A stretch of DNA of 64,000 nucleotides from an uncultured Parabacteroides sp. (GTDB lineage: Bacteria; Bacteroidota; Bacteroidia; Bacteroidales; Tannerellaceae). This document shows, one piece after another, positions 52,737 to 60,426 of this stretch. Both the position numbers and the translations under genes were made by a program. Position 1 is the stretch's first letter, and every line of letters starts with the position of its first letter. The stretch is taken from the NCBI GenBank assembly GCA_900541965.1, contig UQLN01000015.1:1-64000 (forward strand), in the 5' to 3' direction. The notes below the pieces were generated by a model. The model was not told the origin of the DNA, searched no databases, and saw only the letters and a program-made list of their open reading frames with translations.

Positions 52737-53507
52737 ATGAATCAAATGGATATGAATAAAGAAAATAATGAAACCGGATGCTTTGTTGCATTTGTACTAC
52801 TATCTCAAAACCAATGGGATAAGAAGAAGTTTATAAGTGATTTCAAAACCGACTGGAACATAGATTTGTCTGATAACGATACAGATGATGCACTTGTTGC
52901 CACAATCGATGAGATGACACTTGCGGCGGCTATTATGCCGGCACCGGTTCCAAATGGAGAAGCCGAACATTATGCGAACGCAAATTATATGTGGAAAGAC
53001 GCAGTAAAAACTGCCCAAAATCACAAAGCACATATTCTGATTTCCGTATTGGGAAAAGATACAGACCTGTTGGAACGTGGAAAGTTATTTACCAAAGCTG
53101 TTTCTTCCTGCCTGAAACAGCAAAATGCCATTGCAGTCTACACGGATGGTACCGTATTCCAGCCTTCGTTTTACACAGAAGTCGCTTCATTTATGCAAGA
53201 AGACGAAGATGCGTTGCCAGTGTTGGACTGGGTATGGTTTGGCATCTATCACACAAATGAACATTCGGGTATATATACATATGGCATGAGGAAATTCGGA
53301 AAAGAAGAAATAGAAGTGTATGCTGATGCCGATTTGAATGAAATTCGTGATTTCTTGTTAGATATAGTTACATACATTTTAGATTGTAATGTAACTCTGC
53401 AAGATGGTGAAACCATTGGTTTCTCCGAAGAACAAAAACTCGGCATCACGCTTAGCGAGGGTATTGCATTAGAAGGTAAGAGTTTAAAAATCGAATATCC
53501 ACAATAA
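52737..53507 (+). CDS. DUF4261-domain protein, putative immunity protein
   Basis: 256 aa; the true start may be the Met at 52752. DUF4261 blocks: VAFVLLSQNQWDKKKFISDF, AAAIMPAPVPNGEAEHYANA, AHILISVLGKDTDLLERGKL, YTDGTVFQPSFYTEVASFM and VWFGIYHTNEHSGIYTYGMR. It is another domain often found among immunity clusters. The next gene starts 77 bp later. Confidence 0.8.
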   Translation: MNQMDMNKENNETGCFVAFVLLSQNQWDKKKFISDFKTDWNIDLSDNDTDDALVATIDEMTLAAAIMPAPVPNGEAEHYANANYMWKDAVKTAQNHKAHILISVLGKDTDLLERGKLFTKAVSSCLKQQNAIAVYTDGTVFQPSFYTEVASFMQEDEDALPVLDWVWFGIYHTNEHSGIYTYGMRKFGKEEIEVYADADLNEIRDFLLDIVTYILDCNVTLQDGETIGFSEEQKLGITLSEGIALEGKSLKIEYPQ

Positions 53508-53584
53508 AATATAACAAACGGCTCAACTTCCTTCATTGTCGGTTGGCCACGGCTTATAGTATCAACAATAAAAAAACAAAAAGT

Positions 53585-54319
53585 ATGAAGCTATTTACAA
53601 ATCCAGCGTCCGACTGGGAGAACCAAATGACAGAAGAGGAAATCAAGCAACTGGAAGCACAGGGTTGCGATGTAACAGAACTGCGTGCCAAACGTGCCGA
53701 ACAACAAAAAAAGGAAGAAGAAGCCGAACAAAGACAGGAAGAAGAACGGGCTGCATTCCAAAATCCGACAGCCCTCGACAAACTGGCTCCTTACACTCGT
53801 ATTCCAAGAAGTATGAACACCCCGTTTTTCAAAGCCACAGCCGGCAGTGCACCTTGGCTGTTCAAGGATCGCTGGAAAAAGAAATATACGGAAGCTCCAC
53901 TTATTTATGCTGCTGTGGTACAAGCCAACACAGATTTATGGCTGCCGGGCAACAACGAGTATTATCCGGCTGTGTTTGTTTTCGCTCTTGATGAAAAACA
54001 TATACGCAACAGTGAGTGGCTGAAAGAAACGGCAGAGACAATCCATGCACTACAGGATGCAGACCGCTTACCCGACGATTGCCGTAAGCTGATAGAAACA
54101 TTATGTGACGAAACCAGTGAATTCTGTTTCCGCATCGGACACAGCGTTTGCGGTGATGCCGACGCATGGTGCGCCACTTACAAATTTGACAAACAGACCG
54201 ATTTGCCACGCAAAGCATTACCATCTGACGGCATAGTGCCTTTCTTATTGAAATCTGCTCCGGAAGAGAACCAGTTTGTGGATTTTAAGTTGATTCCTTC
54301 TGAATTTTACATCGGATAA
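53585..54319 (+). CDS. Hypothetical protein with N-terminal coiled coil
   Basis: 244 aa from the Met at 53585. The first 70 residues are charged and probably coiled coil (TEEEIKQLEAQGCDVTELRA ... EQQKKEEEAEQRQEEERAAF). The C-terminal domain has DKLAPYTRIPRSMNTPFFKA, TAGSAPWLFKDRWKKKYTEA and WLPGNNEYYPAVFVFALDEK. No family recognised. Its place in the island suggests an immunity or effector-related protein. Confidence 0.6.
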   Translation: MKLFTNPASDWENQMTEEEIKQLEAQGCDVTELRAKRAEQQKKEEEAEQRQEEERAAFQNPTALDKLAPYTRIPRSMNTPFFKATAGSAPWLFKDRWKKKYTEAPLIYAAVVQANTDLWLPGNNEYYPAVFVFALDEKHIRNSEWLKETAETIHALQDADRLPDDCRKLIETLCDETSEFCFRIGHSVCGDADAWCATYKFDKQTDLPRKALPSDGIVPFLLKSAPEENQFVDFKLIPSEFYIG

Positions 54320-54407
54320 TATAGGAATGTGCCGCACCTCCGGGGAAAAGGCTGTGCGTCACACTACCGGATGTTTCATAACTCTATTCAAACAACAAAT
54401 ATATAAT

Positions 54408-55412
54408 ATGAAGAATTTAAAAAGAATCTGTAAATACTTTATAATCACCTTTGCTATCGTTCTGGTATGCGGTTTTATTGGCATTGTAATTAAAGAAGTG
54501 GGTAAAGATACATTCTATAAGTTAGACATAAAAGAGGCCTTATCCTATTGCACACAGCTTGGACTGACAGCTTTCACCGCCTTAATACCTTACAGCCTGA
54601 GTGTTGCTACCTTCCTGACCTTTTGGGCAATGAACAGTAGCAAGTGGAAAGACTTTTTCCGCACATTAGCTATCAGTTTAATTATAGTTCTTCCCTTGTC
54701 GGCAACGACCTATTATTATGATTGGTTTATCCGCCCTCAGATTATGGCTACATCGGCAGAAAAGCTTATTGAAATAAAGAGTATGTATCCCGAATCGCTG
54801 GCAGACGAATTTAACATTGACAAAAAACAAATCCTAAACCAAATGCCTATGGCAATGCCCAAAAGAACACTCATTATTCAAATGGATTCACTGGAAACCT
54901 CTTTCCAGACGGATGCCGCTACTTGTGGACAGTTGCTTTCAAGCCTGCCGGACAGTTTAGCTCTGGATGCCTACCAGAGTTATCAATTGAAAAAAATGGG
55001 AATCGCTTATCAATACACCACCCATCCGGCAGCCGATAAAGACAGCCTGATGTATATACAACGTAGAGTACTATATCAAAAAGCAACCCAATCATGGGAT
55101 ACTTTAACAGAATTACAGCGCTACCGCAAAGAATTTTATGGCAGAACTCTCAATACCGTGAACATATACATCATATATCTTGTATTTGCCCTCACAGGCT
55201 ATCTACTACGCTACAAACCGATAAAAAAGATTTTAGCGATATTGGCTATATTGATTGTGTCAGCCTATATTTTTAATGAAATCAATACCATTATTCAAGT
55301 ACATGCACAAAAAGTAAAAGTAGTTTCAAAGCAAGTTGTCGATAAAACCCATGAAGAAATAAGAAAACAAAGAAAAGGTACACCATCAGAAACTAATCGA
55401 TTACCAACTTAA
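54408..55412 (+). CDS. Multi-pass membrane protein, unknown function
   Basis: 334 aa from the Met at 54408. Three N-terminal hydrophobic segments (FIITFAIVLVCGFIGIVIKE; GLTAFTALIPYSLSVATFLT; RTLAISLIIVLPLSATTYYY), a central soluble domain of about 150 residues, and two or three C-terminal segments (TVNIYIIYLVFALTGYLLRY; ILAILAILIVSAYIF). This topology recalls LptF/LptG permeases, but no signature proves it. Its 3' end overlaps the convergent GH51 gene by 20 bp. Confidence 0.6.
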   Translation: MKNLKRICKYFIITFAIVLVCGFIGIVIKEVGKDTFYKLDIKEALSYCTQLGLTAFTALIPYSLSVATFLTFWAMNSSKWKDFFRTLAISLIIVLPLSATTYYYDWFIRPQIMATSAEKLIEIKSMYPESLADEFNIDKKQILNQMPMAMPKRTLIIQMDSLETSFQTDAATCGQLLSSLPDSLALDAYQSYQLKKMGIAYQYTTHPAADKDSLMYIQRRVLYQKATQSWDTLTELQRYRKEFYGRTLNTVNIYIIYLVFALTGYLLRYKPIKKILAILAILIVSAYIFNEINTIIQVHAQKVKVVSKQVVDKTHEEIRKQRKGTPSETNRLPT

Positions 55413-57849
55413 GAATCGTAATGGAATTGGGTGGAAAATCATAAACCATAGGACCTCTGAGGGCGAAAGATATTTGTTTTGTTTCGGGACGGACTTTATC
55501 CGGTTGGCTGAACGTATTGCGGCTTTCGGGATTACCTGACAACTGAATAACTTCTGCCGTGCCTTTCACACTATGCCCTTTTATTTGAAGTTCTGTTTTT
55601 TCTTCATGGGCTGTCGTATTGACTACCTTTAACAAGATTGTATGATTTTCCTTATCCAATGTCGCTACGGAAACAAGTGAAGGCAAAGGTTCGAGCGTAG
55701 CTTTATGAATCAATGAATCATTTACATAACAACTAATCATATCATCTTTGCAGACCATTTTTACATGATACCATTCATTGTTCTGGAAAGCATACGGAAC
55801 CGGCGCATTGAGGGTATCCCTCACTCCCCCAGCCTGACGGTAAAACTCGCAGACTCCCGCTCCTATCGTCATTCCTATATAATCATTCATTTCAGCAGGC
55901 TGCCCGTTATCACGTACACGGAACTGGATGGAGCCACTGCCTTTGGTCCTTTTTATAGATGCAGAGAAAGTATAATTGTATGCAGACGAATCTCCCATCA
56001 ACAGATAATTCCAACGATTGGCATCAGGAATAAGGGTACCATTATCTACCATCCAACCACCAGTACGTATGGATGCTTCCTTTACCGGAACATCATCAAT
56101 TATGACATTATTGAACTCATAACTGTTGTCAAACAACTCGATACCCGGACGCCCGAATACAATCTGAGGCTTGCAATAAGTCTCTATTTCCGTTTTAAGA
56201 ACCTCATCTCCCCTATTTGCGGCCAACATTTGCATCAAATGATAGGACGGAGTTACTACCGTCCGCATATTATCAAACAGAATCAAAGGATAATACTGTA
56301 ACAGGTAATTTGTATTTCCTACTACCGGAGAATAAGCCAGACGTTTTACCACATCCGGATTATTCTCTATGCCGAACAGGAAACAGGCCTCAGCAATCGC
56401 AGCACGCAAACTTCCTTGTAAGGTTTCATCCGCCAAACTAAACTCGCCGATAAAAGCCGGCGGGAGACGACGCGAATAGCGGGCACCGGCATATCTGCTA
56501 TAATTGGACATCAGAAAAGGCTCACTGGCATAATAATGCGTATCAGACAATTCCATGCGTATTTTTCCCGGTATCTGGGAACTACTGATAACCGTAATTT
56601 CCGGATAAACCTCATTAATCGCTTTTTTGAACAAATCGAAACGCTTAGCATACTCCTGTCCATAATTCTCGCTCCCTATCTCAACATATTTTAAAGAAAA
56701 AGGCTGCGGATGTCCATGTTTAGCACGCAGGGCTCCCAACGAAGAATCAGCCGGTGCATTTGCATAAGCAATTGCTTCCAACGCATCATTCACCAGTTTA
56801 TCCATCGCCGTAATATCTTCATAACGGGGACGGCGACTCTGGCTGGTTACGCCACTATTGATTACATAGATTGGCTCAGCATTCAAGTCTTCACACATCT
56901 GCAAATATTCATGGAAACCCATTCCATTAGAAGAACCATATGCCCAGACATTCCAAAAATGTTTCCGCTGGGCTATATCCCCTACCGTTTCCTTCCAAAC
57001 CGGATAAGTTCCTGCCGTATACCCCTCAACAAAACTACCTCCCGGGAAACGAATAAAACCCGGATTCAATCCGGCTATCAGCTCCATAAGTTCAGGACGC
57101 AATCCGTTCGGGCGTTCTTTCCAGGTCTGCTGTGGAAATAAAGAAACAGCATCCAACCAGAAAACAGCTGTCGTATCCGTTGTTATCGTCAGAGTTGCTT
57201 TAGAAGTACTTTCCGTAGCAGTAAAGATATGCTCATGTTTCCTCCAACCGTACTCGGTCGGTATCCGGTAAACATCACTTAAAGACGTTTCCCCTAATGA
57301 ATCAGATAAAGACACATAGATATTCTTAGGCAACATCGAAGCCCCTTTGAGATAAAAAGAGAAATTATATTTCTCCCCTTTACGGATTGGAATGCCATTG
57401 TAACCTTCAGCAACAACCCCACCTTTCACTGTTTCTGCCGATGCCGAAACTCCAACCAGCAAAGAACGGCGGTTCTTGTCATTTATCAACTCCTTCGTAT
57501 CCGGATATATATAGGTATTAAGAGATAGACGATGCCATCCGGGAATAGAATCCGGACGAACAAACGGGATAGACCAGCCATTTGGGGTTATTAAAACATT
57601 GCGTGCCGCATCATACCGGCAATTCAGAGGAGCCATTCCATCCTCAAAACTTCTGTTTTGTATCAGTTCCGCATATATCCCGCCTTCCACTCCATGATTG
57701 ATTTCTTCAATCGTAAGACCATATAAATCCTTATTTACAGGAATAGCCAAACCATCCGCATCAACCGAAATAGAAGAAGTTACAGGAAGTTCCGGCTTAC
57801 AGGCAAACCCAGCCAGCATAAAACATATACATATTATCCAAATTTTCAT
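55393..57849 (-). CDS. GH51 alpha-L-arabinofuranosidase lipoprotein
   Basis: 818 aa from the Met at 57849, which begins the signal MKIWIICICFMLAGFAC; the Met at 57867 would add six residues. A GH51 N-terminus (LYGLTIEEINHGVEGGIYAE), a CBM4_9-like segment (about 120-250), and the barrel with VEIGSENYGQEYAKRFDLFK (acid/base Glu) and FIGEFSLAD (nucleophile Glu). A LamG/DUF1080-like domain (SGSIQFRVRDNGQPAEMNDY) precedes the C-terminal beta domain. It releases arabinose from plant polysaccharides outside the cell. Confidence 0.9.
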   Translation of the reverse strand: MKIWIICICFMLAGFACKPELPVTSSISVDADGLAIPVNKDLYGLTIEEINHGVEGGIYAELIQNRSFEDGMAPLNCRYDAARNVLITPNGWSIPFVRPDSIPGWHRLSLNTYIYPDTKELINDKNRRSLLVGVSASAETVKGGVVAEGYNGIPIRKGEKYNFSFYLKGASMLPKNIYVSLSDSLGETSLSDVYRIPTEYGWRKHEHIFTATESTSKATLTITTDTTAVFWLDAVSLFPQQTWKERPNGLRPELMELIAGLNPGFIRFPGGSFVEGYTAGTYPVWKETVGDIAQRKHFWNVWAYGSSNGMGFHEYLQMCEDLNAEPIYVINSGVTSQSRRPRYEDITAMDKLVNDALEAIAYANAPADSSLGALRAKHGHPQPFSLKYVEIGSENYGQEYAKRFDLFKKAINEVYPEITVISSSQIPGKIRMELSDTHYYASEPFLMSNYSRYAGARYSRRLPPAFIGEFSLADETLQGSLRAAIAEACFLFGIENNPDVVKRLAYSPVVGNTNYLLQYYPLILFDNMRTVVTPSYHLMQMLAANRGDEVLKTEIETYCKPQIVFGRPGIELFDNSYEFNNVIIDDVPVKEASIRTGGWMVDNGTLIPDANRWNYLLMGDSSAYNYTFSASIKRTKGSGSIQFRVRDNGQPAEMNDYIGMTIGAGVCEFYRQAGGVRDTLNAPVPYAFQNNEWYHVKMVCKDDMISCYVNDSLIHKATLEPLPSLVSVATLDKENHTILLKVVNTTAHEEKTELQIKGHSVKGTAEVIQLSGNPESRNTFSQPDKVRPETKQISFALRGPMVYDFPPNSITILKLVID

Positions 57850-58050
57850 ACCACGTTTACCACACAAAGGAAAATCCCTTCGTTTCAGAATGCAAACTTA
57901 AAGAATATTTCCATAATATTTCACTATCCGGATAGCCGGTAAAGTAAACAGGTTGTCTTTATTTATTGTAAAAGTGCATTTTATTTGCCCAGTTTACCTT
58001 CTTCCAAATCGAAAATCATTGAAATTCATACATTATTTCAGATTAATTTA

Positions 58051-58058
58051 TATTTTTG
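58051..58058 (+). promoter_or_regulatory. -7 element of the exopolysaccharide operon
   Basis: TATTTTTG fits TAnnTTTG, about 45-50 bp before the receiver gene. The 237-bp gap between the GH51 gene and this operon shows no other feature. Confidence 0.4.
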
Positions 58059-58103
58059 TAGAAGTTTTAGTCAAGGGTAGAGTTATTTTTTTAAATGTTG
58101 ATA

Positions 58104-58469
58104 ATGAAAAAACAAATTCTTTTAGTGGATGATAAACCCGAAATTGCCAAAATTATCATGTTGTACTTAGCTCAGGAATATGAGATTAAATATGCAACAA
58201 ACCCTATTGAGGCGATAAAGTGGTTAAAGGAAGGTAATATGCCGGATGGAATCGTGTCAGATTTAAATATGCCGGAGATGAATGGAGAGGAATTTCTCAT
58301 TTATCTCAAAGGTAACGAATTATTCAAACAGATACCGGTCTTTATTCTTTCAAGTGTAGAAAGCAGTAACGTACGTATACGTCTTTTTGAAGAAGGAGTG
58401 GAAGATTTTCTCTTAAAACCTTTTAACCCGGAAGAGTTGAGGATGAGAGTGAAACGAATGTTTAAATAA
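58104..58469 (+). CDS. Single-domain response regulator (CheY-like)
   Basis: About 121 aa; a start at 58095 adds MLI. A complete receiver: ILLVDDKPEIAKIIMLYLAQ (acidic pair), GIVSDLNMPEMNGEEFLIYL (phosphoacceptor Asp), PVFILSSVESSNVR and DFLLKPFNPEEL (Lys). No output domain. It opens the exopolysaccharide operon and may control the activity of its products by protein contact (inference). Gap to the next gene is 6 bp. Confidence 0.9.
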   Translation: MKKQILLVDDKPEIAKIIMLYLAQEYEIKYATNPIEAIKWLKEGNMPDGIVSDLNMPEMNGEEFLIYLKGNELFKQIPVFILSSVESSNVRIRLFEEGVEDFLLKPFNPEELRMRVKRMFK

Positions 58470-58475
58470 AAAGAC

Positions 58476-59645
58476 ATGACATACATCTTTTTGGGCAGCA
58501 ACTCTTCGCTGATTAGCAAGCTACGGGATAATTTATATTGCGAAATTATTCAATGTAGTATATTCGCAGAGCTCCACAAGGCTCTGGAATGTAAAGGAAA
58601 AGGTATCGACTTTTGTATTTTCATTGAAAGAAAAGAACCGGCAACAGACATACCGACTATTGCCCAAGTCAATAAAAAATATCCTTATGCACACATATTC
58701 TTAATCAGCGATTCACTGACCAAAGAAGAAAAACTTCCATACTTGAAGGCAGGAATAGACAGTATGATAAAAGAGGATATTACTCAAACTCAACTGTCAA
58801 AGCTGCTAACCATTATTATTGACTTGAAGGAAAAAGAAAAGCTCAAGGCCAATGATAAAATTGATTCTTTATCCAAATTTCAATTGCCTTTATGGAAAAG
58901 GCTATTTGATATTCTGGCAGCTTCGACTGCTATATTACTATTATCCCCGATTTTCCTGCTAACAGCCTTATGTATCAAACTGGAGAGTAAAGGTTGTATT
59001 GTATATAAGTCGAAAAGAGTCGGCAGCAATTATAAAATATTTGATTTCTATAAATTCCGTTCAATGTATGCCGATGCTGATAAACGGCTATTTGAATACA
59101 AAAAACTAAACCAATATAATGAAAATCCCATAGAAGACGCGTCTTCTATGGGGCTTGCTGCGCAGCAAGAGTTACCGGAAAATGTTCTTATTTCCGATAA
59201 TGACATTGTCTTATATTCCGACCACGAACAAACTACTGAAGACAACTACTTAAAAAACAAAGAAACAGAACGTTCCAATACGTTCTTCAAGTTGGAAAAA
59301 GATCCTCGCATCACACGTGTAGGACACTTTATCCGGAAATACAGTATCGACGAACTTCCGCAACTATTCAATATATTAAAAGGCGATATGTCTGTTGTCG
59401 GCAACCGCCCTCTTCCGCTATATGAAGCAGAACTGCTTACAAGCGACGAATATATACAACGTTTTATGGCGCCGGCCGGACTAACCGGACTCTGGCAGGT
59501 AGAAAAACGGGGTGACGGTGGCAGTATGTCCGCCGAAGAAAGAAAGCAATTGGATATCAAATATGCAAACCTGTTTTCTTTTGCACTGGATACGAAAATT
59601 ATACTCAAAACGTTTACTGCGTTTATCCAAAAAGAGGATGTATAA
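58476..59645 (+). CDS. Exopolysaccharide sugar transferase with degenerate receiver domain
   Basis: 389 aa. An N-terminal domain (about 1-125) has receiver-like strands (IDFCIFIERKEPATDIPTIA; AHIFLISDSLTKEEKLPYLK) but lacks the phosphoacceptor. A membrane helix (LFDILAASTAILLLSPIFLL) and the bacterial sugar transferase domain follow: FYKFRSMYADADKR, RVGHFIRKYSIDELPQLFNI, GDMSVVGNRPLP and GLTGLWQVEKRGDGGS. It transfers a sugar-phosphate to undecaprenyl phosphate, starting the repeat unit. Between about residues 215 and 235 the gene carries two perfect palindromes that encode IEDASSMGLAAQQE in frame. Confidence 0.88.
   Translation: MTYIFLGSNSSLISKLRDNLYCEIIQCSIFAELHKALECKGKGIDFCIFIERKEPATDIPTIAQVNKKYPYAHIFLISDSLTKEEKLPYLKAGIDSMIKEDITQTQLSKLLTIIIDLKEKEKLKANDKIDSLSKFQLPLWKRLFDILAASTAILLLSPIFLLTALCIKLESKGCIVYKSKRVGSNYKIFDFYKFRSMYADADKRLFEYKKLNQYNENPIEDASSMGLAAQQELPENVLISDNDIVLYSDHEQTTEDNYLKNKETERSNTFFKLEKDPRITRVGHFIRKYSIDELPQLFNILKGDMSVVGNRPLPLYEAELLTSDEYIQRFMAPAGLTGLWQVEKRGDGGSMSAEERKQLDIKYANLFSFALDTKIILKTFTAFIQKEDV
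59127..59169. repeat. Two adjacent perfect palindromes inside the sugar transferase gene
   Basis: 59127-59152 is a 26-bp perfect palindrome (half-site CCCATAGAAGACG); one base later 59154-59169 is a 16-bp one (half-site CTTGCTGC). They fall between the FRSMYADAD and RITRVGHFIRKYS motifs of the transferase domain. The reading frame is kept. The structure resembles a small in-frame palindromic insertion element. Confidence 0.7.
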
Positions 59646-59664
59646 TTAACAAATTCAAATTACC

Positions 59665-60423
59665 ATGAAAATCATATTAGTAATCATATCCCTGTTATGG
59701 GGGACTTTTTGCATTGCGCAGGAAAATCCAGCCATTATAACAAAAGACAGCCGTTCTTCCAACCCGCCGTCAAACGGATTAGACAACTACGAACAAATAG
59801 AACTGCCGCCTCTTTCTGTGTTCCTGGAATCTGTATACGAACATCCTTCTGTAAAAGTCTATGAAGCACAACGAGAAGAAGAAGAGGCAAACCTTTCCGA
59901 TACGAAGAAAAAATGGATGAATTACCTCCGGGTGGCAGGATATTACCAATACGGGCAATTGAGTTCATTATCTAAAACACCGGAAGCAGACAACCTCGCT
60001 TATGTGTTAAGCAATAAACTGCAAAATCAATATAACATCGGATTGAACTTATCCATCCCGTTAGGTGACCTTGCCGGACAGAAACAAAGAGTCAGAGCTA
60101 AAAAAGCCCGTATCCGTCAAATCGAATATGCATCCGAAATCAATATTGAAGAACGAAAATTACGTATTCTGGAAGCATACAACAAGGTTGTAGAACAACT
60201 TGCCACACTAAAAGCAAAATCGGATGCTGCTGCCTTATACAATGCGCAAATGAAAATCACAGAACAGGATTTTATTGATGGGACTATTGATATCAGTACG
60301 CTTTCCATTGAAAGAAGCCGGCGTACAAGGGCTGTTGTGGAATATCAAGAAGGACGTGCTGCATTACACAATGCAATTACCCTGCTGGAAATGTTAACGA
60401 ACGTAAAAGTAATAAACAAATAG
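59665..60423 (+). CDS. TolC-family protein, half length
   Basis: 252 aa with signal MKIILVIISLLWGTFCIAQE. The helical part (about 60-252) has the OEP pattern: SVYEHPSVKVYEAQREEEEA, YNIGLNLSIPLGDLAGQKQR and VEQLATLKAKSDAAALYNAQ MKITEQDF. Full TolC proteins have about 430-480 residues, with two such repeats. Here only one is present, so it may form a different oligomer or be a partial copy. It lies in the operon where an outer-membrane export protein is expected. Confidence 0.75.
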   Translation: MKIILVIISLLWGTFCIAQENPAIITKDSRSSNPPSNGLDNYEQIELPPLSVFLESVYEHPSVKVYEAQREEEEANLSDTKKKWMNYLRVAGYYQYGQLSSLSKTPEADNLAYVLSNKLQNQYNIGLNLSIPLGDLAGQKQRVRAKKARIRQIEYASEINIEERKLRILEAYNKVVEQLATLKAKSDAAALYNAQMKITEQDFIDGTIDISTLSIERSRRTRAVVEYQEGRAALHNAITLLEMLTNVKVINK

Positions 60424-60426
60424 GTA

